DNA from: JBCDBD01 sp039184335
GTDB lineage: Bacteria; Bacteroidota; Bacteroidia; Flavobacteriales; Flavobacteriaceae
Length of the DNA stretch: 13,889 nucleotides
Direction of reading: 5' to 3'
Assembly: GCA_039184335.1 (NCBI GenBank)
Contig: JBCDBD010000063.1
Location: forward strand, 1 to 13,889
This document shows, piece after piece, positions 5,614 through 13,889 of the stretch (positions are counted from its first letter, which is position 1; every line of letters begins with the position of its first letter). A model generated the notes under the pieces. That model made no database searches. It worked only from the letters and a program-made list of their open reading frames with translations, and had not been told where the DNA came from. The position numbers and the translations under genes are program-made.

Positions 5614-8600
5614 ATGAGAAAATCACTACTCCTTCTATCCCTATTCCTAGGATTCCAATTCATTTCCGCACAAACCACATATGATAAACTTTGGAAAGAA
5701 GTGGAACAATATGAACTTGAGGGAAAATTTAAAAGTGCCTCTGACGTAGTAGATAAGGTTCTAAAAAAGAGCAGTAGAACCAATAACAGCCCTCAAATCG
5801 TAAAGAGTTTTATTTACAAATCCAAGTTCACCCTTCTGTTGGAGGAGAATCCGCAGCAAGGTATCGTTAAAGAAATCAAGGAATACATCAATACCACCGA
5901 ATTCCCGACCAATGCGCTTCTTCAATCTGTATATGCTGGTTTTTTTGAACAGTACTTGGCCCATAATCAGTATAAAATTCGGAATAGGACTGAGACCTTA
6001 AATAGGGACGAGACCGATGATTTTGAAAAGTGGGATGCCAGTACCCTTGTGGCTTATATCGGAGAGCTACATAAGCAAGCCTTACAAGACTCGGTTAAGC
6101 TGAAAAGTTTAGCCATTGATGGTTTTAAAGAGATACTTACAGCAAGTAATACTTCAAAAAAGTATAGGCCAACACTTTATGATTTCTTGATGCATAGAGC
6201 ATTGGCCTTCCATAAAATTGACCGTTGGTATGTAAACAGGCCCAGTGAGCGTTTCTTTCTTACCGACCCTGTAATCTTTGGATCCACAGACAAATTTGTA
6301 GAAGAGCCATTTGCGACGATTGATAGCATTTTTTCAAATCGAAAAGCTTTAAACCTATTCCAGCAATTGGAGTCTTTTCATAAAAACAGTGACACCACCG
6401 CATATATCGATGTGGTTGTTCAAAGGCTTAAATTTTCAAGAAACAACTCTCCATTGGGAGAGAAAAATGAATTATATCTAAATAGGTTAAGACTACTGCA
6501 CAAAAACTTTGGAGACCATGTTGTTTCTGGCATCCTTGCGTATGAGATAGCAGAAAATTTGTTCAGTGATAGTAATTCCTCGAACGCCAAAAGCGATCCA
6601 TTGCTCTCGGACCATAGAATCAAAGCCTACGATCTATGTAAAGAGGTAATTGACAGAAATCCAAATTCTGATGGCGGACTCTTGTGCAAGATTTTAAAAA
6701 ACAAGATAGAAAAACAGAACCTTGATATTGAGATAGAGAAAAACATAGTGCCGGAAAAACCATTTCTTGCTAAGGCAACCTTTAAAAATATCGACTCTTT
6801 ATATATTTCTATTTACCCCATTCCAAATGAATATTTTGCAGACACATACTCTTACAAGCGCGATAGCCTTGCCCTAAATATCATTAAATCAAAAAGGGCC
6901 GTTTCAAGTAAGTTTTACAGGCTGCAAAAGCGAAAGGATTTTTATAGCCATAGTACCGAAATAGACTTTCCCGGATTACCGATAGGGGCTCACTTGATAG
7001 TTGCATCTCAGACGGAGAATCCCAGATCGCTCAATGATATATATGCCTATGAAAGGGTCCAGGTCACAAACCTGGTGCTGCTCTCTTCATTAACCGATCA
7101 GCGCTTAGATCTTAAATTACTAGATAGGTCAGTTGGACATCCAGTTTCAGGAGCCAAAATTACTCTTGATGATGATGAAGGCTACTTCAAGATTGGGGAA
7201 ACCGATATCCAAGGCTCTTTTTCAATAAAAAGGCCGAAAAAAGATTCCTACGATTTAAAAGTCTCTGTTGACAAAGAGAATGACACCATTGTTAGCCACG
7301 ATTACTGGTTATATGCAAAGAATGGTTATAGATATGGTAACGATGAGCATGAAGCCAAAATGTCCCTTTTTTTAGATCGAAGTATCTATCGGCCAGGACA
7401 AACGCTTTATTTCAAAGGAATCTTAACCGAAAGAAAAAAGGGCAAAACCAAAGTGGTTCCAAATGTTTGGGTTACCCTATTCATACATGACGCAAACAAT
7501 GAGGAACTAAAGGAAATACGATTAAAGACCAATGAATTTGGCTCGGTTCATGGTCAATATGAAATTCCTCGAAATGTTCTTACCGGTGAATTCTCAATTG
7601 ATATGGATGAAGACTATGGAACCGATGATGGCGATTATGATAACTACTGGGATAAAATTGATGATTATGAAATGGCAGAAGTCTACTTCTCAGTTGAAGA
7701 ATACAAGCGACCCCGTTTTGAAGTAACATTCGACGAAGTAAAAGAAAGTCTTTTGGTCGGGGATTCCGTTCTGGTCAAAGGTAATGCCAACGCCTTATTG
7801 GGAACTCCCATTAAGAATGCAACTGTCAAATATACCGTAGAAAGAAATACGACCTCTCTAAGAGGAAATTTTTACTATCAAGGTAAATCCCGAATAATCG
7901 CGCAAGGTGAAATGGAAACCAACGAAAAGGGAGATTTTGGGATTCCATTTTTATCAGTCCCCGATTCTACTATTGTGGCGGCCCAAAAACCAATTTACTC
8001 TTATCATGTCAATGCGGATGTTACCGATATCAATGGTGAAACAAGATCTGCCAAAACTACGGTGCGTGTAGGTTATCATAACCTGCAAGCCAATATTGAA
8101 ATCGCATCTAAATTAGATAAAGATGAGCCAAACAGCATTACAATAAAAACACGGAATTTAAATTCCCAACCCATCGCATCACAGCTTAAAATTGAGGTGT
8201 TTAAATTAAAAGAACCTACTAATGTATTCCGAAAAAAACCTTGGCGTTTAGTGGAAATGCATGTCCTAAAAAAGGAAAAGTACAGGCAGCTTTTTCCACA
8301 TGAGCCCTATGATAGTTTGGACCTTAAGGAGCATTGGCCCAAAGGTGAAATGGTCCAAAAAAAACAAGTACAAACAGAAGGCGAGGACAAAATTGAATTG
8401 GGAACTATGGAGCAATGGCAAATAGGAGCTTACGCCATAGTGCTGACCGCAATTGATAATTTAAAGGATACGGTTAAAGTTGAGAAAAGATTTGATGTAT
8501 TTGATAAAAATAAATCTACTGTCCCAAGTGGTCAACTCTTCGATTATAAAATTGCCAATAGCGCTTATAAGCGTGACGGCTTTGTACAGCTTCAATTTAG

Positions 8601-11600
8601 TACTTCCGCAAAAGAGTTAAAATTCTATTTGGAAGGTTATTGCAATGAAAAAAAGGTCTACAGCCAAGAAATTGACATCGAAAAAGGTGTTACATCCATA
8701 GAAATCCCTGTCAAGGAGACCTATAAGGATAAAATGATATTCAATGCCTATTTTGTAAAATTCAACAGTCTATACTCCAAGCAATTTGCGGTAGATTTTC
8801 CACAAGTTACTAAAGGGTTGTCCATAGAAACCTTAAGTTTTAGGAACAAACTTGTGCCTGATTCCGAGGAGACATGGAGTTTCAGAATAACCAATTCTGA
8901 CAACAAAAATGCAAACGCTGAGATCTTGGCTAGTATGTATGACGCTTCACTTGACCAGTTCAAGGAACATGAGTGGAATAATCGACTGGAATCAGAAAAT
9001 TATTACAATCCTTCCGCTCCTAGAATAGATGATTACCATTCTTTCTCAACGACCAACTTCAGAAAGTTCAACTATTCGCCAAGAACCAATGTGGTTACTT
9101 TTCTAAAAAACTATCATCAGCTTAACTGGTTTGGACTTGACTTCGGCAATACCAAATATGATAACGAACGTTATCTAAAAAAACTCGAACTAAAAACATA
9201 TGAACCACCAAAAGTAGAAGGTAATATTAGCGGTATAGTTACCGATGGAGATGGGGTTCCGCTCCCTGGTGTCAATGTAGTGGTCAACGGTACAACTGTG
9301 GGCACACAAACTGATTTTGATGGGTATTATTCCATAAATGCTCCGGTAGGATCACAACTGACTTTTAGCTATTTAGGGTTTAAAAACGATATTGTGCCTA
9401 TCTCTCAGCCTTCTTCCGTCAATGTGGCACTTACTGAAGATGCTCAAGCTTTGGAAGAAGTGGTGGTCACAGCTCTTGGTATTCAACTCAAAAAGAATTT
9501 GACGGGTGCCATCTATACAAATGCAACCAGTATTCGAAGTGATATAGAAAACAAATTAGCTGGGAAATTGGCAGGGGTCCAAATAACCCAAACCGCTGGA
9601 AATGCAGGTTCCGAATCACAAGTTATCATACGGGGTTTGACATCATTGAACTCTAAAAATAGACCACTATTTGTTATTGATGGCGTAGTAATGGCATTTG
9701 GAGAGGGAGAACTTAATGAAACAACCTTGATTCCTTCCGACATTGAGGATATCTCAATTTTAAAAGATGCGGCGGCAACAGCAATTTATGGATCTCAAGC
9801 GGCGAACGGTGTAGTTATTATAACTACCAAAAAAGGCTTGGAGGAAGCGTTACAGGTAGAAACCAGAACCAATTTGAAGGAAACAGCTTTCTTTCTTCCC
9901 AACCTAACAACTGACCTGGACGGAACTGTTAACATCAATTTTAACTCCCCACAAGCATTGACCAAATGGCGGTTTATGATGCTTGCCCATACCAGAAATT
10001 TGGAAATTGGCAGATTGGAAAAAACAGCAATAACACAGAAAGACCTGAGCATTGTTCCAAACTACCCCCGTTTTCTTAGAGAAAAAGACTCCTTAATGTT
10101 TTCTGTCAAAATCAGCAACCTTACTTCCAATCCACAAACTGGCACTGCAGTTTTGCAGCTATTTGATGCAGTGACAATGGAACCATTGGACATAAAGGTT
10201 TTTAAAGACGGCCAAAACAAAAACTTCTCTGTTGCCGCAAATAATGATTTAAATGTTTCTTGGAAGTTTTTTGTGCCGGAAAACTTAAGTGCTGTCCAGT
10301 TTAAGGTATTGGCAAAATCTGGTAATAAGAGTGATGGTGAAGGCATTATTGTTCCCGTTTTGTCCAATAGGATTTTGGTAACCGAATCCAAGCCCATGTG
10401 GGTTTTACCAAACAGTACTAAAGAAGTCGTTTTGGAAAAACTAAAAACGCAAAAGTCCAGTTCTCTTGAACACCATCGATTTACATTGGAATATACTTCA
10501 AATCCAGCCTGGTCCGCAATAAAATCGCTACCATACCTCATTGAGTTTCCATATGAATGCGCAGAACAGACATTTTCAAAGTTTTATGCCAATGCCATCG
10601 CGGAACACGTTGCAAACAGTAATCCTAAAATAGCTGAGGTTTTTGAGAGTTGGGCTGAAGCTGGACAGCAACAGAGTCCTTTAGATAAAAATAAAGAGTT
10701 AAAATCCATATTGCTAACAGAAACCCCTTGGGTAAAAGATTCCAAAAATGAAAGCGAGAATAAAGCAAGACTAGGGCAACTTTTTAAAAAAGATGCTTTA
10801 ATTGAAAAGCAAAAACAGGCGATTAATAAGATAAAGGAATTACAATTAAGTTCTGGGGCATTTCCATGGTTTTCAGGCGGTCGTGAAAGTAATTTTATTA
10901 CAAGACATATTGTGGCCGGCTTTGGCCATTTGAAAAAAATGAACGTCAAGACCGAAAGCGACTATAAAACCAAGAAGCTTATTGAGAATGCCCTGAAATA
11001 TTTAGATCAGGAGTTTATCAAAAGTTACGAGCAAGCTCTTCTCAATAAATTGGATTCAACAAAGATAGGCTTGACCAATTCTGATATCCATTATCTATAC
11101 ACTAGAAGTTTCTTTTTGGAGAGCCATCCTCCATCGGAAAAGCTCAAAACAATTCAATCAAAATACCTTAGGGTGTGTGAGGAAAATTGGCTTACCAAAT
11201 CACTTTATAACAAAGCTATGATTTCTCTCATTTTGGATAGGTCTGGCAATAAAGAGATTTCAAGAAAGATTGTTGACGGTCTTGAAGAACAGGCCGTACA
11301 CAGTGAAGAAAATGGAATTTATTGGAAAGAAAATACAGCCGGCTGGTATTGGTTTCAGGCTCCAATTGAAACCCAAGCTTTGCTTATTGAAGCCTTTACC
11401 GAAATAGGGGTTGAAAAGAAAATTATCGATGCCCTAAAGCTATGGTTGTTAAAAAACAAAAGAACCCACCAATGGGATACCACCAAAGCCACTACAGAAG
11501 CTATTTATGCACTACTTATACAAGGTAGTGATTGGCTATCGGTATCTGATAATACCTTAATTTCAATAGGCAATCAAAAAATCCAGACAAAGAAGTTGGA

Positions 11601-12195
11601 AGCCACTGAAAAAGAAGCAGGAACGGGCTATCTAAAAATTGTTTGGGCCGAAGATGAAATATCAAACAAAATGGCCGCGATCAAGGTTCAGAACAAAAGC
11701 AAAGTTTCCGGATTTGGGGGCGTGTACTGGCAATATTTTGAAGACTTGGATAAAATAACGGATTCTGAAAATGGCCCCTTAACCATTAAAAAGAATCTAT
11801 TCCTAAAGAAAAAATCTTTAGAAGGAGAAACGCTTGTGCCCATAAATGACGAATCCGAATTGAATCTTGGTGACATTCTTGCCGTAAGATTGGAAGTAAG
11901 CTCTAAAGACAATTTGGAATTTGTTCATCTGAAAGATTTAAGGGCATCTGGACTGGAGCCTATAGATGTGATTTCTAAATATAAATGGCAAGATGGATTA
12001 GGGTACTATCAATCAACGAAGGATGTGGCAACACATTTTTTCTTCGATAATCTTCCTAAAGGCACATATATTCTTGAATATGAATTACGTGTCAATAACA
12101 GTGGTAATTTTTCCACTGGCATATCTACTTTACAAAGTATGTATGCCCCTGAATTTTCTGGGCACTCCAAAGGCATGAGGTTATTGGTCAAATAG
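5614..12195 (+). CDS. Alpha-2-macroglobulin with SusC-type plug module in the bait region
   Basis: This 2193-residue exported protein starts at the ATG that begins MRKSLLLLSLFLG; the signal peptide ends near F-I-S-A-Q20, and no lipobox cysteine is present, unlike classical lipoprotein macroglobulins. Residues 21-370 are helical, as in other Bacteroidota members. Macroglobulin domains follow: D588-R-S-I-Y-R-P-G-Q marks MG2, EEYKRPRFEV near 695 the next domain, with an acidic Asp-rich loop (about 660-690) between them. Residues 1203-1408 are a carboxypeptidase-regulatory domain, a Ton-box-like EEVVVTALG (1281-1289) and a SusC/RagA plug. The A2M domain resumes at about 1416 (NLKETAFFLPNL). The thioester motif C1649-A-E-Q1652 is intact, followed by the alpha-helical toroid and a C-terminal domain with MYAPEFSGHSKG. 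Macroglobulins trap proteases after bait cleavage; here the plug module replaces or enlarges the bait. The WG-repeat lipoprotein gene begins 5 bases downstream, indicating one operon. Domain calls are strong; the trapping role is inferred. Confidence 0.93.
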   Translation: MRKSLLLLSLFLGFQFISAQTTYDKLWKEVEQYELEGKFKSASDVVDKVLKKSSRTNNSPQIVKSFIYKSKFTLLLEENPQQGIVKEIKEYINTTEFPTNALLQSVYAGFFEQYLAHNQYKIRNRTETLNRDETDDFEKWDASTLVAYIGELHKQALQDSVKLKSLAIDGFKEILTASNTSKKYRPTLYDFLMHRALAFHKIDRWYVNRPSERFFLTDPVIFGSTDKFVEEPFATIDSIFSNRKALNLFQQLESFHKNSDTTAYIDVVVQRLKFSRNNSPLGEKNELYLNRLRLLHKNFGDHVVSGILAYEIAENLFSDSNSSNAKSDPLLSDHRIKAYDLCKEVIDRNPNSDGGLLCKILKNKIEKQNLDIEIEKNIVPEKPFLAKATFKNIDSLYISIYPIPNEYFADTYSYKRDSLALNIIKSKRAVSSKFYRLQKRKDFYSHSTEIDFPGLPIGAHLIVASQTENPRSLNDIYAYERVQVTNLVLLSSLTDQRLDLKLLDRSVGHPVSGAKITLDDDEGYFKIGETDIQGSFSIKRPKKDSYDLKVSVDKENDTIVSHDYWLYAKNGYRYGNDEHEAKMSLFLDRSIYRPGQTLYFKGILTERKKGKTKVVPNVWVTLFIHDANNEELKEIRLKTNEFGSVHGQYEIPRNVLTGEFSIDMDEDYGTDDGDYDNYWDKIDDYEMAEVYFSVEEYKRPRFEVTFDEVKESLLVGDSVLVKGNANALLGTPIKNATVKYTVERNTTSLRGNFYYQGKSRIIAQGEMETNEKGDFGIPFLSVPDSTIVAAQKPIYSYHVNADVTDINGETRSAKTTVRVGYHNLQANIEIASKLDKDEPNSITIKTRNLNSQPIASQLKIEVFKLKEPTNVFRKKPWRLVEMHVLKKEKYRQLFPHEPYDSLDLKEHWPKGEMVQKKQVQTEGEDKIELGTMEQWQIGAYAIVLTAIDNLKDTVKVEKRFDVFDKNKSTVPSGQLFDYKIANSAYKRDGFVQLQFSTSAKELKFYLEGYCNEKKVYSQEIDIEKGVTSIEIPVKETYKDKMIFNAYFVKFNSLYSKQFAVDFPQVTKGLSIETLSFRNKLVPDSEETWSFRITNSDNKNANAEILASMYDASLDQFKEHEWNNRLESENYYNPSAPRIDDYHSFSTTNFRKFNYSPRTNVVTFLKNYHQLNWFGLDFGNTKYDNERYLKKLELKTYEPPKVEGNISGIVTDGDGVPLPGVNVVVNGTTVGTQTDFDGYYSINAPVGSQLTFSYLGFKNDIVPISQPSSVNVALTEDAQALEEVVVTALGIQLKKNLTGAIYTNATSIRSDIENKLAGKLAGVQITQTAGNAGSESQVIIRGLTSLNSKNRPLFVIDGVVMAFGEGELNETTLIPSDIEDISILKDAAATAIYGSQAANGVVIITTKKGLEEALQVETRTNLKETAFFLPNLTTDLDGTVNINFNSPQALTKWRFMMLAHTRNLEIGRLEKTAITQKDLSIVPNYPRFLREKDSLMFSVKISNLTSNPQTGTAVLQLFDAVTMEPLDIKVFKDGQNKNFSVAANNDLNVSWKFFVPENLSAVQFKVLAKSGNKSDGEGIIVPVLSNRILVTESKPMWVLPNSTKEVVLEKLKTQKSSSLEHHRFTLEYTSNPAWSAIKSLPYLIEFPYECAEQTFSKFYANAIAEHVANSNPKIAEVFESWAEAGQQQSPLDKNKELKSILLTETPWVKDSKNESENKARLGQLFKKDALIEKQKQAINKIKELQLSSGAFPWFSGGRESNFITRHIVAGFGHLKKMNVKTESDYKTKKLIENALKYLDQEFIKSYEQALLNKLDSTKIGLTNSDIHYLYTRSFFLESHPPSEKLKTIQSKYLRVCEENWLTKSLYNKAMISLILDRSGNKEISRKIVDGLEEQAVHSEENGIYWKENTAGWYWFQAPIETQALLIEAFTEIGVEKKIIDALKLWLLKNKRTHQWDTTKATTEAIYALLIQGSDWLSVSDNTLISIGNQKIQTKKLEATEKEAGTGYLKIVWAEDEISNKMAAIKVQNKSKVSGFGGVYWQYFEDLDKITDSENGPLTIKKNLFLKKKSLEGETLVPINDESELNLGDILAVRLEVSSKDNLEFVHLKDLRASGLEPIDVISKYKWQDGLGYYQSTKDVATHFFFDNLPKGTYILEYELRVNNSGNFSTGISTLQSMYAPEFSGHSKGMRLLVK
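9220..9837 (+). other. CarboxypepD_reg plus SusC/RagA plug module inserted in macroglobulin
   Basis: Residues 1203-1408 of the macroglobulin are collinear with the N-terminal part of SusC-type TonB-dependent receptors. First comes the regulatory domain (G-I-V-T-D, P-L-P-G-V-N-V, T-D-F-D-G-Y-Y-S-I), then E-E-V-V-V-T-A-L-G, then the plug with KLAGKLAGVQI, VIIRGLTSLNS, RPLFVIDGV and the RagA/SusC signature ISILKDAAATAIYGSQAANG ending in ITTKKG. No barrel strands follow; macroglobulin sequence resumes within about ten residues. The module is in frame and complete at both ends, so it is a real domain fusion, not an assembly join inside a receptor gene. Confidence 0.88.
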
Positions 12196-12200
12196 ATTTT

Positions 12201-13761
12201 ATGAAAATTCATCTAATGAGATACGTAGTCATAATTTCAATAATTCTTCTGACTTTTGGTGGTTGCATCTCCAATATAAAGTCACACATCCCAAAGGAAG
12301 CCCCGTTGAGAATCTATAAGAATGGTTCTTGGGGTTATTTAAATAGGCAAGGTGATACTCTTATTCCTTTAAATAGATATAAATTCCTAAATCCTATTGA
12401 TTCTGCGGGAATGATACTGGCACACAATTCCAATAGGTCCGGCTATATCAATATCAAACAGGACACCTTAATTGATTTTGTATATGAAGATCTAGGAGTT
12501 TTTTCAAACGGATTAGCCCCGGCAAAAAAGAATGGTAAATGGGGATTTTTAGATCGTGACGGAAACACTGTAATTCAACATCAATTTGATAATGAGGGAT
12601 ACTTCTACCGTTGTGGTCTTGCAGTGGCCAAAAAAGATAATAAATGGGGTTTCATTGATAAATCAGGAAATACGGTTGTGCCAATAATATATGATGGAGC
12701 TCGGTACAATAGACTTGATTTTTACGTTTGTCTTCAAGCTGACAACAAATGGGCATTTTTTTCTTGCGATGGAAAAACAACTAACAGAATTCGATTATGA
12801 TAGAATAATCGAGGGGAAATACGACCAGAATAATTTTACTTATTTCATGAATGGACCTTGTTTGGTGAATATGGGAGGAAAGATTGGATATATCGATAAA
12901 AAATTCAAGCCTATCATTCCTTTTGAATCATTTGATAAATACAATCCCTTCGACAATGCAAAGAGGGCAATAGTGAAGACTGGCTCGGACTTCGGTTTGA
13001 TTAACTCTAAAGGACAATTTATACTCCCGCCAAAATATGATAGCATTGAAAACTTTCCATATCCCGAGGGGCGGTATAAACTTGAGTCAAATAGTAAGTA
13101 TGGTATTGTAGATTCTTCTGGAACGGAGATATTGCCCATGAAATACCAGGCTATTACACCCAACTATTTTAAGAAGGATACAACGTCCATTGGTACTTTA
13201 ATCTTAAAGGATGAAAATGGAAAATTTGGTGTGACCAGCCACAATGGGGAACCACTTATTCCAATGGTGTATGACTCTATACAAAAGTTTGAGGAAGTTA
13301 ATGACAGTAGTTATGCAATAGTCTCCCTTAATGGAAAATATGGTCTTATTGATTCAAAAAATAAAAGGATTATACCCATTGAAAATGACCATATCTATTC
13401 AGATAGATGGATGGAATATTTGATTGTAGAAAAACAAAATGCCTTCGGTATGTATACTAAAGAGGGTAAAGAAGTTCTTCCGCTAAATTTTGACTATCTA
13501 AGACCTTGCCACTATGACAAAAACAATAGGTTCATCATTGGCCAAGATGGGAAAAAGGGTATTATCACAAAAGACGGGAAAACTATAGTTCCCATCGAAT
13601 ATGATGAAATTTCAAATTGGGTTGAATACGGTCCAAAAGAACATTTTGTAATAAAGGGTGGAAAGCACGGTTTAATTGACAGAAATGGAAAAATAGTAAT
13701 TCCCCCTATTTATGATGATGTCCATGTAGACAACCCATCTTTAATTAAGGAAATGATTTAA
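12201..13761 (+). pseudogene. WG-repeat lipoprotein, frameshifted and with IS-derived stop
   Basis: Two overlapping frames (12201-12800 and the one ending at 13761) together encode one protein of about 520 residues. The N-terminus MKIHLMRYVVIISIILLTF leads to G-G-C22, a lipoprotein signal. Then 13 consecutive WG-type repeats of 35-50 residues follow, each with an (N/D/G)-x-K-x-G-x-(I/L/F)-(D/N)-x-x-G core and a later (I/V)-(I/L/V)-P-x-x-(Y/F)-D. Repeat 5 is split: D-N-K-W-A-F-F-S-C-D-G-K is in the first frame and Q-L-T-E-F-D-Y-D in the second, with one extra A in the run at 12773-12777. The final stop lies inside the inverted repeat, so the last three residues (E-M-I) come from the IS and the native C-terminus may be missing. 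The gene starts 5 bases after the macroglobulin stop, implying co-expression. WG repeats are thought to form beta-structures binding proteins or sugars; role here unknown. Without frameshifting only a 199-residue lipoprotein would be made. Confidence 0.8.
12773..12777 (+). other. Frameshift site: run of five A
   Basis: The first frame reads GAT GGA AAA then continues wrongly to a stop at 12798-12800; dropping one A restores GAT GGA AAA CAA CTA, giving D-G-K-Q-L in perfect register with the WG repeat pattern. A one-base gain from A4 to A5, a sequencing error, or slippage at the run would each explain it. Confidence 0.7.
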
Positions 13762-13886
13762 ACTTTTTCATTTTTCTTTTTCATAAACTTTTTTAGGGCA
13801 ATGACCATGAATGCCAAGTAGTTGAATCCTTTCCAGCTTTCGGTGGTGGTATCGAACCTGTTGAGCAGGGAACGGAAGCTGTCCAT
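13750..13886 (-). repeat. Right arm of 137-bp inverted repeat (IS 3' end)
   Basis: This arm is the exact reverse complement of 1-137 and represents a second copy of the same insertion-sequence 3' end, facing left. It enters the WG-repeat gene and supplies its stop codon at 13759-13761. Perfect identity over 137 bases points to recent transposition or to a repeat shared in assembly. Confidence 0.9.
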
Positions 13887-13889
13887 CCA
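13758..13889 (-). CDS. Transposase, C-terminal fragment (IS5-like, partial, second copy)
   Basis: On the minus strand the frame enters from the window edge with a Trp codon, then the same 42 residues as the left copy (MDSFRSLLNRF onward), ending at the TAA complementary to 13758-13760. The stop overlaps the TAA of the convergent WG-repeat gene by two bases. The extra Trp shows that the transposase continues beyond the window. Family assignment is as tentative as for the left copy. Confidence 0.7.
   Translation of the reverse strand, partial: WMDSFRSLLNRFDTTTESWKGFNYLAFMVIALKKFMKKKNEKV

Noticed and set aside
9220..9837. Chimeric assembly join of a SusC gene into the macroglobulin
   Set aside because: The module enters and leaves in frame at domain borders, with no barrel remnant, no lesion and uniform codon style, so a natural fusion is far more likely.
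10062..10541. Minus-strand open frame of 159 codons inside the macroglobulin gene
   Set aside because: It lies opposite a strongly supported A2M domain; no family pattern is recognisable, and several similar shadow frames occur along the same gene.
138..13749. Prophage or integrative conjugative element
   Set aside because: No integrase, relaxase, tail, portal or conjugation gene is present; only the IS ends indicate mobility.
12691..13761. Independent gene starting at 12691 or at the ATG near 12769
   Set aside because: Its first residues are out-of-frame reading of WG repeats; from 12778 on it continues repeat 5 of the upstream frame, so it is the second half of one broken gene.
1..13889. 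CRISPR array, tRNA or rRNA
   Set aside because: No regularly spaced direct repeats and no tRNA-like or rRNA-like segments were seen in the intergenic regions, all of which are short.

Overview
The window looks like a low-GC chromosome segment of a Bacteroidota bacterium, most likely a marine-type member of the Flavobacteriaceae. Supporting signs are a SusC/RagA-type carboxypeptidase-regulatory plus plug module, a Bacteroidota-type alpha-2-macroglobulin, a DUF4172-Fic protein, a WG-repeat lipoprotein, a lipoprotein with a K-E-D run after its cysteine, near absence of Shine-Dalgarno sequences, and at least one TAnnTTTG-like promoter element. No RNA gene and no CRISPR array was seen.

Both ends carry the same 137-bp sequence in opposite orientation (1-137 and 13750-13886, perfect match by eye). 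It is the 3' end of an insertion-sequence transposase gene plus a few terminal bases. The 13.6 kb between is thus bounded by two inward-facing IS 3' ends. This could be a composite-transposon-like island, an invertible segment, or an assembly unit that stops at unresolved repeats.

Left part (141-3365): three closely spaced genes encode a four-helix membrane protein with coiled-coil flanks, a vWA-like lipoprotein probably exposed on the cell surface, and a small DUF4236 protein with a C-terminal membrane helix. A fourth gene of unknown function follows after a small hairpin. The first gene begins only 3 bp inside the IS border.

Middle part (3421-5475): an exported endonuclease/exonuclease/phosphatase-fold protein on the minus strand and a Fic AMP-transferase with N-terminal inhibitory motif and C-terminal winged helix on the plus strand. 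They diverge from an intergenic region holding a 12-bp-arm palindrome, a likely operator.

Right part (5614-13761): a 2193-residue exported alpha-2-macroglobulin with an intact CxEQ thioester motif. Its usual bait-region position holds a complete CarboxypepD_reg, Ton-box-like and SusC-plug module without any beta barrel. Five bases downstream lies a WG-repeat lipoprotein gene of 13 repeats, interrupted by a one-base frameshift in an A-run and ended by a stop codon that belongs to the IS. The macroglobulin/plug chimera with its WG-repeat partner is the most unusual system here; the left membrane/vWA/DUF4236 cassette is the second candidate.
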